Of a DNA stretch of 64,000 bases, positions 34,310 through 43,162 are shown one piece after another; positions within the stretch are counted from its first letter, which is position 1; the number at the start of each line of letters is the position of its first letter. Made by a program: the position numbers and the translations under genes. The DNA comes from Ruminococcaceae bacterium R-25. GTDB taxonomy: Bacteria > Bacillota > Clostridia > Saccharofermentanales > Saccharofermentanaceae. The notes below the pieces were generated by a model. The model did not search any database. It saw only the letters and a program-made list of their open reading frames with translations, and was not told where the DNA came from. The stretch is from contig QGFZ01000003.1 of assembly GCA_003149065.1 (NCBI GenBank), positions 1-64,000 on the forward strand, in the 5' to 3' direction.

Positions 34310-35653
34310 ATGAGCATTGAAGTTATTAAGTGTCCTGCGTGCGACGGCACGATCGACTGCGACGGCAAGTCCGAATTTATCAAGTGCGGCCATTGCGGAA
34401 ATACTCTCAGACTTAAGATCACGAAAAAGCCCGCCGAACCTTCCGTTATGAAGTTTGTCGACAAGTCATTGAACATGCCTCTGGCTTCATGCGGCCTTTC
34501 CGAAAAATATTTCGCCAACGGTTCCCTGATGCCTGAAGCTGCGAGCAACACCTATCCGATGCCGATCAGGTGCGGCGCGGCAAGCAAGCTTGGTACCGCG
34601 TTCTCATTCTTTTCGGGCGAGGCATATATCGACGATACCAAATGCCCGATGCTCTCAGGTCCTTATGCGACAGTGGTAAACCAGATCAGCAAAATACATT
34701 TCAAGCCGTTCATGGACGCTGAGAAGTACGCGAACTATTACATCAACATGCTCATTACGAACGGCAAGATGACCAATGCGTATTTTCTCGGAAACCTGCC
34801 GTTCCCCGCAACCGGCTTTGACAGGAAGACCGCGCTCGAAGGCTTTGTTAAGTTCAAGGAACTCGAAGCCCAGAAGGCGGGCACCGCAGGCACCATAACA
34901 GGGAAGATGTACTATCTCGAAGAATCCTGCAAGCTCTACGAAGTCGATATCGGGCAGTTCAAATTCAGGATCGTTGTCGCATTTGTTTTGCAGGCTTTCA
35001 GATATCAGCTGCCCAATATGTTTGCGATGGGATCTTTTATGGGCGGGCTTTTCGGACAGGGAAGACCTGCAGGGACGAACGGCGCGGCGCCCGGCACATT
35101 CGGAGACATGCCGAATAATGCGGCGATCGAATGGGCGAGCAACGGCGTATTTACGATGGTCTGCCCGAAAGACCGTTACGAGGAAGACTACAAAGATTTC
35201 GTGCAGTTCGTGAGCACTTTCAAGATCGACCCGTACATCATTCAGGAGTCGGTCAATATGCAGAACAAGATGGCAATGGACGTCGCAAATTACACGCAGC
35301 AGAATATCGCCCAGCAGAACGCAAATTTCCAGGCGATGCAGCAGGCGAACAGAACGCTGCAGGAAGCCTACGATTCCGCGAACCAGGCATGGTGGAACAG
35401 GAGCAATGCCCATCACGCACAGGTCATGTCATCGTCTCGGTCAAGTTTTGGCGAATCTTCCGCCGACAGGATCTCCAGGATGCAGTCCGAAGCCATCAGA
35501 GGCGTCAATACTTACGTCAGAGAGGACGGCTCGACCGTCGAAGTTTCCGTCGATTACGACCACGTTTACACGAACAATCTGGGCGACACGCTCGCGACGA
35601 ACAGCTCGCTCTACGAACCCGGCGGAAACTGGAACAGGGCTCAGCAGTTATAA
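34310..35653 (+). CDS. Zinc-ribbon protein of unknown function
   Basis: 447 residues. The N-terminal zinc ribbon is CPAC...CGHC (about residues 8-31). The middle is a mixed alpha/beta region, with a Gly-rich hydrophobic stretch (MFAMGSFMGGLFGQGRP, about 240-257). The C-terminal part is Gln/Asn/Ser-rich and helical (MAMDVANYTQQNIAQQNANF). AAGGGGG lies upstream of the ATG. The ribbon resembles those of the duplicated proteins at 38191 and 39970, although the rest does not obviously align. A cytoplasmic role with partner proteins is likely; the function is unknown. Confidence 0.75.
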   Translation: MSIEVIKCPACDGTIDCDGKSEFIKCGHCGNTLRLKITKKPAEPSVMKFVDKSLNMPLASCGLSEKYFANGSLMPEAASNTYPMPIRCGAASKLGTAFSFFSGEAYIDDTKCPMLSGPYATVVNQISKIHFKPFMDAEKYANYYINMLITNGKMTNAYFLGNLPFPATGFDRKTALEGFVKFKELEAQKAGTAGTITGKMYYLEESCKLYEVDIGQFKFRIVVAFVLQAFRYQLPNMFAMGSFMGGLFGQGRPAGTNGAAPGTFGDMPNNAAIEWASNGVFTMVCPKDRYEEDYKDFVQFVSTFKIDPYIIQESVNMQNKMAMDVANYTQQNIAQQNANFQAMQQANRTLQEAYDSANQAWWNRSNAHHAQVMSSSRSSFGESSADRISRMQSEAIRGVNTYVREDGSTVEVSVDYDHVYTNNLGDTLATNSSLYEPGGNWNRAQQL

Positions 35654-35670
35654 AGGGTTTTGGCCAGACA

Positions 35671-35836
35671 CGCCGCCAGTCAACTTTTGGCTGGCTTTTA
35701 TTTTGCCGGACCGCCGCCAGTCAACTTTTCGCCTAGCTGATTTTCGATTTCTGCTAGCAAAAAAGTTGGATTTTCGCAAAATCCAACTTTTTACCTAGCT
35801 GTTTTCGGATTTATGCTAGCTGAAAAGTTGACTTTC
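35671..35836. repeat. Palindromic array D (GTCAACTTTT / CTAGC words)
   Basis: CGCCAGTCAACTTTT at 35674 and 35715, a 15-bp perfect hairpin AAAAAGTTGGATTTT (35760-35774) with AAAATCCAACTTTTT (35778-35792), and AAAAGTTGACTTTC at 35823. CTAGC words punctuate it at about 35733, 35753, 35795 and 35815. It occupies most of the 35654-36040 gap. Confidence 0.8.
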
Positions 35837-35972
35837 TATTTTGGGCAGGCTGAAAAGCCGGCTTACTGATTTTCGCTGATGCAAAAATATTTTGATTATC
35901 AAAGTAATACCGCACATTTGCCTAGATTACAGATGTTTAAGTTGCGTTAAAGGGAATAAGATTGCGCTAACA

Positions 35973-35998
35973 GGAGGTGTCCTGAAAAGGGAGCCTCC
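35973..35998 (+). promoter_or_regulatory. Leader hairpin before the 36041 hydrolase
   Basis: GGAGG (35973) and CCTCC (35994) pair around GTCC/GGGA-containing sequence, about 45 bases before the start codon. I could not match it to a riboswitch class. Confidence 0.35.
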
Positions 35999-36040
35999 AC
36001 GCTGAGGAAAGACAGTTTTCGAAGCCTAAAGGAGATAAAA

Positions 36041-36844
36041 ATGTATTACAAGATATATGACAATAAAAAGGAAGAATGGGTGCTCCTGATCCACGGTCTG
36101 GGCGGCAGCATCAACACCTGGAAATACCAGATAAAGGACTTAGAGAGCTTCAACGTGATCGCAGTGGACCTTGAAGGCCACGGGCTTTCGGAGATCGAGA
36201 GAGGACCGCACCTTTTGTCCAGATCGGCAGACGAGATCAACCGGATTTTGGAAGTCGAGAAGATCGATAAGGTACATATCATCTCATTGTCTTTGGGCAC
36301 TCTGGTCGCGATGGAATTCGTCAAATCCTACACCGAGAAAGTCAGGTCCATCGTGCTCGCAGGTTTCGTGCTCAACATGAACTTCGGCTACAAGTCACTG
36401 CTGGCGCTTCTCGAAGGCATCAAGTACATCGTCCCCAAAAAGCTTTTCTATCCTGCTTTCGCGAACATCATGATGCCCTGCAAGAACCACAAGAAGTCCA
36501 GAGACATCTTCATCAGGGAATCCGTCAAGATGAAGTCATTGGCCTTCAGAATGTGGCTCTCCGAATTATTCAAGGCGCAGTACAAGCTCAAAGGTTATAT
36601 CAGGGCGATCAGGGACAACAACATCCCCGTTTTCCTGATTTCCGGCAAGCAGGACTACATGTTCGTCAACAGCGTAAAGAGAACTCACAAGAAGATCGGC
36701 GCGTCTTCCTTGTTCCTGATCGAAAAATGCGGCCATGTCTGCAGCATCGAAAAGCACGAGATCTTCGATGAACTTGTCGTAAGCTTCCTTGGCGGACTGA
36801 GCCTCCCGAAGGTAGCTGGCACCAAGGCTGGTGCAGCGATCTAA
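36041..36844 (+). CDS. Alpha/beta hydrolase
   Basis: 267 residues, cytoplasmic. The oxyanion region is IHGLGGSINTWKYQI, the nucleophile elbow SLSLGTLVA (about residue 87), the acid in SGKQDYMF and the His in KCGHVCSIEK. The pattern is that of small esterase/lipase or haloperoxidase-like hydrolases (Abhydrolase_1). AAAGGAGA precedes the ATG. It stands alone between array D and array B2. The substrate is unknown. Confidence 0.88.
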   Translation: MYYKIYDNKKEEWVLLIHGLGGSINTWKYQIKDLESFNVIAVDLEGHGLSEIERGPHLLSRSADEINRILEVEKIDKVHIISLSLGTLVAMEFVKSYTEKVRSIVLAGFVLNMNFGYKSLLALLEGIKYIVPKKLFYPAFANIMMPCKNHKKSRDIFIRESVKMKSLAFRMWLSELFKAQYKLKGYIRAIRDNNIPVFLISGKQDYMFVNSVKRTHKKIGASSLFLIEKCGHVCSIEKHEIFDELVVSFLGGLSLPKVAGTKAGAAI

Positions 36845-36880
36845 CCTGCAAACAGGCTATGTTCTGCCCCTGAAACCGCG

Positions 36881-36993
36881 AGTGACTGAAATGGTGACTA
36901 ATTGGAGTAAAATAGTCACCAGATGAGTCATTTTGGGTAGGAAATGACTGAAAGTGTGACTCTTTTCGCGAAATCAGTCATCATTTGAGTCAT
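36881..36993 (+). repeat. Palindromic array B2, two 62-bp units
   Basis: AGTGACTGAAATGGTGACT (36881) recurs as AATGACTGAAAGTGTGACT (36943). The opposing blocks start with AGTCACC at 36914 and AGTCATC at 36976. The 62-bp period and most bases outside the words match array B1 at 12957-13070, in the same orientation. Confidence 0.9.
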
Positions 36994-37013
36994 CAAGGTA
37001 AGTCAGGGGAATC

Positions 37014-37577
37014 ATGTTAGCGGACCGGATCGTAGCAACCAGAGAAAACAACGTTGAGAAATACTGCCTCCTGGTGGGCAGGTTTCCTGCGCTTTGCTCA
37101 GATGCGGTGCTCGCATATCTTCGCGCGTCTGATTATTTCACTGCACCATCTTCGTTCAAGAAACACGGCGCGTGGATCGGAGGAAATTTCGACCACAGCT
37201 GCAAGGTGGTTGAGTTTCTGCTGACATACACCACTGAAGAAAACCTCAAGTGGGAGAGGGAAGAGTCGCCCTACATCATCGGGCTTTTCCACGACTTGTG
37301 CAAAAGCGATGAGAGAGGCTTTGTGGAAAAGAACGACGCGCTTAAAGTCGTGTCGCTGAATGCCCCAGACAAAAGGCACGCCGAGAAGTCGATAGAGCTC
37401 ATTGAGTCCAACATTATTAAGCTGACCGACGAGGAGAGAGAATGCATTCGCTATCACATGGGCGAGTACGGCGGCGAAGAAGAGTATCAGCAGGATATGG
37501 CGAAGGCGATGGCGCAGATTCGCAATATCGCGTTTGTCCAGAAGGCAGATACGATAGCCGCGAAAATGGGTATCTGA
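37014..37577 (+). CDS. HD-domain phosphohydrolase
   Basis: 187 residues. The metal-binding HD signature is complete: H in NFDHSCKV (about residue 61), HD in GLFHDLCK (about 93-94), H in DKRHAEKSIEL (about 123), and D in VQKADTIAAK (about 178). CAGGGGA precedes the ATG. HD proteins of this size hydrolyse nucleotides or other phosphates in the cytoplasm; the substrate is not apparent. It stands between array B2 and the H1-like gene. Confidence 0.85.
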   Translation: MLADRIVATRENNVEKYCLLVGRFPALCSDAVLAYLRASDYFTAPSSFKKHGAWIGGNFDHSCKVVEFLLTYTTEENLKWEREESPYIIGLFHDLCKSDERGFVEKNDALKVVSLNAPDKRHAEKSIELIESNIIKLTDEERECIRYHMGEYGGEEEYQQDMAKAMAQIRNIAFVQKADTIAAKMGI

Positions 37578-37718
37578 AAACGGGCACCTGAAAATGGCAC
37601 CAGACGATAATCGTCGCATGAAGCTCTGCGCGTTCTGACATTGACGATATTTTCGAAGATTTATAGAATCAGGAAAGTAACGTAAAACCTTTTGCACGAA
37701 TTGTTGGAGGAGATCAAA

Positions 37719-38180
37719 ATGGCAGACGATAAGGGATTGGACTTAACATCAGTTTTCGGCGACGTTATCAAGCAGGTCACAGAGGCCGTTGCGCCCACAA
37801 AGAAGACAACGAAGAAGAGCGTTTCGGCAAGCAAGTCTACGGCAAAGAATGTCAACGCTAAGAACACGGCCAAGAAGACTACAACAGCGAAAAAGTCGAC
37901 AACAAAATCTTCCACCGCCAAGAAGACTACTACAGCCAAGAAGAGCACGGCTTCCAAATCTTCCACAGCGAAGAAAACAACAACTGCCAAGAAATCCACT
38001 ACTGCAAAGAAGACCACGACGACCAAGAAGGCCGGCAAGATCTACCTGGAGATCAGCGGCAGACAGATCGATTTTAAGACGATCGAGAGCAAGGCTAATA
38101 AGCTCGGCGGCGACTGCTACGTAGTCGTCAACGAAAAGAAGATCTACAACAAGGACGGCAAGTCAGTAAATCTGTTCTAA
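37719..38180 (+). CDS. Histone H1-like Lys/Thr-rich protein with DUF6465-type C-terminus
   Basis: 153 residues from the ATG at 37719, which follows GGAGGAGA. A short acidic N-terminus is followed by about 80 residues of KKTTTAKKST-type repeats, strongly basic and disordered as in histone H1 or HU tails. The C-terminal domain is a compact alpha/beta fold (IYLEISGRQIDFKTIE...CYVVVNEKKIY) resembling DUF6465. The basic repeats suggest nucleic acid binding. It is 10 bases upstream of the first zinc-ribbon cassette and probably co-transcribed with it. Confidence 0.8.
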   Translation: MADDKGLDLTSVFGDVIKQVTEAVAPTKKTTKKSVSASKSTAKNVNAKNTAKKTTTAKKSTTKSSTAKKTTTAKKSTASKSSTAKKTTTAKKSTTAKKTTTTKKAGKIYLEISGRQIDFKTIESKANKLGGDCYVVVNEKKIYNKDGKSVNLF

Positions 38181-38190
38181 GGGGTAGAGC

Positions 38191-39414
38191 ATGGCTACGT
38201 TATGTAAGAACTGCGCCCATGCGCTGGTATTCGATCCGAGAACGCAGCTTATGGTCTGCTCTTCGTGCGGCAGTGAATTCAAGCCCGAAGAAGTAGAGTC
38301 AGAAGCAAAGCCTTACAGGGAAGACCTGAAGGCTGAAGATGCGACAGAAGTCTATAACTCCAAAGAAGCGAAGTTCATGGACTGCTACGTTTATTCGTGC
38401 AGCGAGTGCGGCGGCGAGATCATAGTAAACGGCACCGAGGCGTCAACGACGTGTGTTTTTTGCGGTAACCCGAATGTCGTTTTCAGCAGGATTGCTAAGA
38501 TGAGAGCGCCTGAATATATATTGCCTTTCAGGATCACGAAGGCTGAGGCCGTAATGCGGGCCAGAGAGGCTATAAGCAAGGGTGCTTTTGTGCCGAGGAA
38601 TATTAAGAATTTCTCCGTGGATTGCTGCAGGGGAATCTATCTTCCGTACTGGCTTACTAATATCAAATATTACGATACGGTGCTCGTTACAGGCCGGGTA
38701 AGAAAGAGTAGGGATAAGGACGTCACGAGGTATTACGGACGCTCCGGATACCTTACGCTTAAGATGTTCCCGGTCGATGCTTCTAAGGCGCTCTCGGATG
38801 ACAGCAGCACGAAATTAGAGCCTTTCAATATGAACCATCTGAAGCCTTTTGACGAGGATTATCTTGCAGGCTTTTATTCGGATGTCTCGGATGTAACTTA
38901 CAAAGATGTTAAGAAAGTTGCTTTGGCAAGGGGCAAGGAATATTTCGCTGAGGCAGCACTCAAAGACGTCGAAAGATGCGATGCTAAAACTACACATATC
39001 CTGCAACGCGGACCCTCTGTTGAAGTTGACACCGATATGAAATATGCAATGCTTCCGGCGTGGTTCATTTCTTTCGATTACGAGGGAAAGCATAATACTA
39101 TCCTGGTTAACGGTGACACGGGCAAAGTCGTGTGCGGACTGCCGTGGCGCAAATGGCTGTTCTTCCTAATGCTCTTTGGCATCGCTGCTGTTGCGTCTTT
39201 CTTGTCGTTCTTTGTATTCAAATATCTGCTGGCGGGAATGTTCTCGGGTGACAGCGATAGCGCCGGCGGCGGCTTAAAGATGCTGATCTTTATCATTATC
39301 GGTATCGTCACGCTTTTCTCGACTGGCATCGGCAAGGTCTACAGAGTCATCGAAAACATCAATCTTACGCAGGATAAGGCAATGTTCAACTTCATGAAGA
39401 AAAGGCAGGGGTGA
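38191..39414 (+). CDS. Zinc-ribbon membrane protein, copy 1
   Basis: 407 residues. Two N-terminal zinc ribbons, CKNC...CSSC (about 5-31) and CSECGG...CVFCGN (about 69-93), are followed by a conserved middle part (CCRGIYLPYWL, PFDEDYLAGFYSDVSDVTY) and two membrane helices near the C-terminus (about 318-345 and 360-380). It aligns throughout with the protein at 39970-41190. Paired with the small membrane protein at 39419, four bases downstream. TFIIB-type zinc ribbons here may mediate protein or nucleic acid contacts at the membrane. Function unknown. Confidence 0.82.
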   Translation: MATLCKNCAHALVFDPRTQLMVCSSCGSEFKPEEVESEAKPYREDLKAEDATEVYNSKEAKFMDCYVYSCSECGGEIIVNGTEASTTCVFCGNPNVVFSRIAKMRAPEYILPFRITKAEAVMRAREAISKGAFVPRNIKNFSVDCCRGIYLPYWLTNIKYYDTVLVTGRVRKSRDKDVTRYYGRSGYLTLKMFPVDASKALSDDSSTKLEPFNMNHLKPFDEDYLAGFYSDVSDVTYKDVKKVALARGKEYFAEAALKDVERCDAKTTHILQRGPSVEVDTDMKYAMLPAWFISFDYEGKHNTILVNGDTGKVVCGLPWRKWLFFLMLFGIAAVASFLSFFVFKYLLAGMFSGDSDSAGGGLKMLIFIIIGIVTLFSTGIGKVYRVIENINLTQDKAMFNFMKKRQG

Positions 39415-39418
39415 TATT

Positions 39419-39808
39419 ATGATCGAATTTTTTGCCGGCCTTTTAGCACTGGGATTCGGATTCGGACTGGCCTGCTGGATCTGCGGCAAGGCGCTCAACA
39501 AATCCAACAATTTAGGAGACAGCCACGCAAACAGCTCCGCATATAATGTCGATACTACTTTTACCCATTCCTGCAACAACATGAGCAAATCTGAAGGTCT
39601 GGCGTTTTTCGATTTGTATGCATATAAATATAATATCTCCGATGCCGTTGATGAGAAGGAAGAGGTCAGAAGGATGACCGATGAAGAGCGCAAGAAGAAC
39701 CGTAAGGCTCCCACAGGTGCTTTTGTCTCGCGAAACACGGACGGATACACCGCAGGCAGAGACGAGGAACCTGACTGGGTAAAGCGTGCCGACAGGGGGC
39801 AATGGTAA
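39419..39808 (+). CDS. Small membrane protein, cassette partner copy 1
   Basis: 129 residues. One N-terminal hydrophobic segment (FFAGLLALGFGFGLACWICG) is followed by a polar domain with KSNNLGDS, MSKSEGLAF, RRMTDEERKK and PTGAFVSRNTDGY. The protein at 41195 has the same order of motifs, so these are paralogues in parallel with the zinc-ribbon pair. The start is four bases after the upstream stop, with AGGGGTG as ribosome binding site. A terminator at 39874 closes the first cassette. Confidence 0.78.
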   Translation: MIEFFAGLLALGFGFGLACWICGKALNKSNNLGDSHANSSAYNVDTTFTHSCNNMSKSEGLAFFDLYAYKYNISDAVDEKEEVRRMTDEERKKNRKAPTGAFVSRNTDGYTAGRDEEPDWVKRADRGQW

Positions 39809-39873
39809 AGGGTTATGCGTGCCAGTGGGCACTGATGTTAAAGCCCGGCGGGCACATTTAAGGCAGTTTTACA

Positions 39874-39898
39874 GGGCGGCTTATCAGGCCGCCCGATT
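39874..39898 (+). terminator. Intrinsic terminator between the two cassettes
   Basis: GGGCGGC (39874-39880) pairs with GCCGCCC (39888-39894) and is followed by GATTTTTATTG. Confidence 0.85.
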
Positions 39899-39969
39899 TT
39901 TATTGATTTTCCCGCAAAAAACTTTAATATATACATTAGGAATTTTGGGATATCTAAAAGGGGTAGATT

Positions 39970-41190
39970 ATGGCAACGCTATGTAAGAATTGCAGCCACG
40001 CTCTGGTTTTCAATCCGAACACGCAGATGCTCGAATGTTCGTCGTGCGGAAGTTCGTTTAGGCCGGAAGATATTGAGGCTGAATCCAAAGAATCAAGGGA
40101 AGATCTGAAGGCCGAAGCGGCAAGCGAGGTTTATGGCACCGACGATAAGTCGCTCATGGACTGCTACGTTTATACGTGCAGCGAGTGCGGCGGCGAGATC
40201 ATCATCAACGGCACTGAGGCATCTACAAGGTGCGTCTATTGCGGCAATCCGAATGTCGTTTTCAGCAGGATCGCCAAGCAGAAGAGGCCTGAGTTCATCA
40301 TGCCTTTTTCGATCTCGAAAGAGCAGGCTGTCTCTTTGGCCCGAAAAGCAGTAAAGAAGGGCTTTTTCGTGCCCAGGGAGATCAAGAATTTCGACATCGA
40401 CTGCTGCAGGGGAATCTATCTGCCGTACTGGCTCGTTAAGGCAAAATATTCTGACGCCGTAGTTATCAAGGGCCAGGTAAAGCAGGGCAAGAATTCCGTT
40501 ACCAAATATTTCGGACGCGCCGGAAGACTCAAGTTCGACAACCTCCCGATCGACGCATCGAAAGCGTTATGCGATGAGAGCAGCGCGAAGCTTGAACCCT
40601 TCAATTTCTACAAGCTTAAGCCTTTTGACGAGGATTATCTCGCAGGATTCTATTCGAACGTTTCGGATGTCACATACAGCGACATCAGATCTGCAACGCT
40701 CTTGAGGGCGCAGGAATTCTTCAACGAGGAAGTCATTAAGGATGTCAGCGCGTCCTCGAAAAAGATCATTTCCTCATGTCCGTCCGTAAGGGTCGATCCC
40801 GACATGGTCTACGCAATGCTTCCTGCATGGTTCATAACATTCAGATATAAGGGCAAGCACAACACGATCTTAGTTAACGGCGACTCCGGAAAAGTCGTCT
40901 GCGGTCTGCCGTGGAAAAAGGCGCTTTTCTACACGCTCCTGATCGTTTTCGGAATCGCAGTGTCAGTTGCAGCATTCTTCGTGTTCAAGGCAACTCTGCC
41001 GGTATTCTTCTCAGGCCGCCGCTCGTCTTCATCGAGCAGCCGTTCTGAAGGAAGGATCATTGCCCTTCTCGTGGCAGGCATCATCGCCCTGTTCTCGACC
41101 GGCATCCGCAAGGTCATAAAGGTCATCAAGAACATCAAGCTGACCCAGGACAAAGAAATGTTTAACTTCATGAAGAAGAGACAGGAGTGA
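39970..41190 (+). CDS. Zinc-ribbon membrane protein, copy 2
   Basis: 406 residues, the paralogue of 38191-39414 with the same two zinc ribbons (CKNC...CSSC and CSECGG...CVYCGN), CCRGIYLPYWL, PFDEDYLAGFYSNVSDVTY, NTILVNGDSGKVVCGLPW and two C-terminal membrane helices. Both end FNFMKKRQ. A Ser/Arg-rich linker (SGRRSSSSSSRSEGR) sits between the helices. The start follows AAAGGGG. It has its own promoter region after the terminator at 39874 but is coupled to the small gene four bases downstream. Confidence 0.82.
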   Translation: MATLCKNCSHALVFNPNTQMLECSSCGSSFRPEDIEAESKESREDLKAEAASEVYGTDDKSLMDCYVYTCSECGGEIIINGTEASTRCVYCGNPNVVFSRIAKQKRPEFIMPFSISKEQAVSLARKAVKKGFFVPREIKNFDIDCCRGIYLPYWLVKAKYSDAVVIKGQVKQGKNSVTKYFGRAGRLKFDNLPIDASKALCDESSAKLEPFNFYKLKPFDEDYLAGFYSNVSDVTYSDIRSATLLRAQEFFNEEVIKDVSASSKKIISSCPSVRVDPDMVYAMLPAWFITFRYKGKHNTILVNGDSGKVVCGLPWKKALFYTLLIVFGIAVSVAAFFVFKATLPVFFSGRRSSSSSSRSEGRIIALLVAGIIALFSTGIRKVIKVIKNIKLTQDKEMFNFMKKRQE

Positions 41191-41194
41191 GCGT

Positions 41195-41659
41195 ATGATA
41201 GATTTTATTTCATTCCTGTTTGCAATAGGTGTCGGATTCGGTTTGTCGTTCTGGATCTTCGGAACACTCCTCGATAAGTCAAATAACATCGGTGACAGCA
41301 AGGGCGCCAAATACGAATACAACACCGAGATCGAGATCACTTCCAGAAGTGACAAAATGACCAAGTCCGAAAGCGATTCTTACATCCACTATCACGCTGT
41401 GATCTACGACGATGACGGCCAGCCCAAGGGTACCGACCTTGTCAGAAGGCTGTCAGAAGAAGAACTCAAAGCGTACAAGAAAAAGGAGAGCGCTCCCCGC
41501 GGAGCTTATGTCTCCAAAGACGACCGCAACCAAAAGTATAAGACCGCCGAAGACGAGTTCGAAGAGTGGGAAAAGAACAATCAATCCACAGGCTCGATGG
41601 CTGGTGTTTTTAAGCCACTGTCACAGAACGGCCAGGACCAGAGAGGACCGTTGGATTAA
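41195..41659 (+). CDS. Small membrane protein, cassette partner copy 2
   Basis: 154 residues, the paralogue of 39419-39808: an N-terminal hydrophobic segment (FLFAIGVGFGLSFWIFG), DKSNNIGDS, MTKSESDSY, RRLSEEELK and PRGAYVSKDD. It has a longer, polar C-terminus than copy 1. The start lies four bases after the zinc-ribbon stop, with AGGAGTGAG as site. The protein is convergent with the lipoprotein gene at 41690. Confidence 0.78.
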   Translation: MIDFISFLFAIGVGFGLSFWIFGTLLDKSNNIGDSKGAKYEYNTEIEITSRSDKMTKSESDSYIHYHAVIYDDDGQPKGTDLVRRLSEEELKAYKKKESAPRGAYVSKDDRNQKYKTAEDEFEEWEKNNQSTGSMAGVFKPLSQNGQDQRGPLD

Positions 41660-41689
41660 GTGTCAGCTGTGCCTTGCGGAAAAGCAGGC

Positions 41690-42553
41690 TTAGCCTTTTA
41701 CCCAATTAGGGATGTCAGCATTGTCGAGCAAAACGCCGTTGACGTCGTACATCCTGTAGTACCAGTCGGCGCCGCCGAAAGAACCGAGAGCGGAGATGAA
41801 GAACATCGTGCCTTCGGAGGTGATGCCGATCATCATGTTCTCGTTGAGGCGCTCGCCTAAGAATGAATCCTCTATCTGTTTTTCCATGTAGTTAAGCGGT
41901 TCGCCGTTATCTTTGACGACCTTGTAATTTTCGATCTTAACGTTGCCGGTTGCATTGTAGTAGGCCTGGACGGCGTCCTTGGCAGCTTTAGCGATATCAG
42001 AGATGCCGGCAATCTCGGCAATGCGCTTGTTGTCGACATATCCGCCCGTCTGAACGTCGATATTGTAGAGGTGATAGATGTCATCATCACAATCGCCGCA
42101 CTCGACGAAAACGACACACAGGACGCCTTCCTTTGTGAGGTAAGCGGTGTATTTTGTCGAAGTGTAATGGCAGAAGCCGTCCTTTACCAATGCCGCGTCA
42201 TAGTTCTCGAAACGGCGGGCGATCTCCTCGTTGATGGATTTCGCGTACTCTGAATCGATGAGTATCTCAGGTGCGTGATATTTGCCGTCTTCTCTTTCTA
42301 AGTGCTTGTAGATATCGCGGCAGTCCCTTACATATTTCGAGATCGCGGAATCTTCGGGAGCGGCTATCGTTGTCTCATCCTCTGAGGAGACCGTTGTCAC
42401 GTCCTCAGAAGAGGCAGTTGCTGTAGTCACGGCCTCTGATCCTGGCGTGGTCTGAGTGCCGCCATCGCACGTCGGTGTCGCGTCTTTCTTTTCGCATGCT
42501 GCAAGCGACATAACCATCGCTGACGCGAGCATGACTGCTAAGATTTTTTTCAT
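41690..42553 (-). CDS. Lipoprotein of unknown function
   Basis: 287 residues. A signal peptide with lipobox LAAC (C20 or so) is followed by a Thr/Ser/Glu linker to about residue 65, then a mixed alpha/beta domain with two probable repeats, AKSINEEIARRFENYDAAL and DAVQAYYNATGNVKIENYKV. Such lipoproteins of about 290 residues, with a domain reminiscent of DUF3298/PdaC-type folds, are abundant in this class. It follows the operon 45627-42629 by 75 bases on the same strand and may be its last gene. Confidence 0.78.
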   Translation of the reverse strand: MKKILAVMLASAMVMSLAACEKKDATPTCDGGTQTTPGSEAVTTATASSEDVTTVSSEDETTIAAPEDSAISKYVRDCRDIYKHLEREDGKYHAPEILIDSEYAKSINEEIARRFENYDAALVKDGFCHYTSTKYTAYLTKEGVLCVVFVECGDCDDDIYHLYNIDVQTGGYVDNKRIAEIAGISDIAKAAKDAVQAYYNATGNVKIENYKVVKDNGEPLNYMEKQIEDSFLGERLNENMMIGITSEGTMFFISALGSFGGADWYYRMYDVNGVLLDNADIPNWVKG

Positions 42554-42628
42554 ACTATTCTCCCCAAAATAAATTCAATAGGATTATACTCGGTTTTGCA
42601 GTTGAAGTGAAAAACTGTCTCTGACGGG

Positions 42629-43162
42629 TTACTGCACGTAAACGATCGCCGTCTTCCTGCAGGCGGAAACGATCATGAGGATCGAAGTGTAGATGCAGCC
42701 TATGCAGTAAATATAGACGGGTATCGATATGTGATTGATGAATACCAGGCATAAGACGACCTGGGTGAAGTTGCCGATGCCCTGCGCGAGGTCGATCTTC
42801 CATGACGGATTATTGTCCTTCTTGTTTCCGACAGTGCGGATGATGTTAAGGACTGCTGTTATGAGGTGCGCGCCGGCAACATATATGATCAGTATTGCTC
42901 TTGCCTGGTCGATCAGCATTGACGCAAATGAGCCCAGGTCAAACAGGATGAGTCCGATCAGAAGGAACCATTTGCCGCCGACCATGTGCTGCGCATGAGT
43001 TATGTAGTAGATCAGATATTTGATGCCGTAGATCGTGAGCATGAAGGCGACTCCTATCGCGATCAGCACGAAAGCGATATCAGGCACCAGCATGAGGACA
43101 AGCGATCCGAAGATCGCGAATGCCGCGCCGATTATCGTAAACACACGTCTGGTCTTACTCAT
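42629..43162 (-). CDS. DUF308/HdeD-like multi-pass membrane protein
   Basis: 177 residues with six hydrophobic helices and short loops, as in HdeD/DUF308 proteins: IIGAAFAIFGSLVLMLVPD, FVLIAIGVAFMLTIYGI, FLLIGLILFDLGSFASML and so on. Its ATG overlaps the stop of the preceding gene (TGATG), so the two are translationally coupled. HdeD relatives are linked to acid or membrane stress in other bacteria; nothing here proves that role. Confidence 0.78.
   Translation of the reverse strand: MSKTRRVFTIIGAAFAIFGSLVLMLVPDIAFVLIAIGVAFMLTIYGIKYLIYYITHAQHMVGGKWFLLIGLILFDLGSFASMLIDQARAILIIYVAGAHLITAVLNIIRTVGNKKDNNPSWKIDLAQGIGNFTQVVLCLVFINHISIPVYIYCIGCIYTSILMIVSACRKTAIVYVQ

Noticed and set aside
35941..36040. 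Riboswitch in the leader of the hydrolase gene
   Set aside because: The GGAGG/CCTCC hairpin does not match the conserved cores of the TPP, SAM, glycine, cyclic-di-GMP or guanidine classes as I know them.
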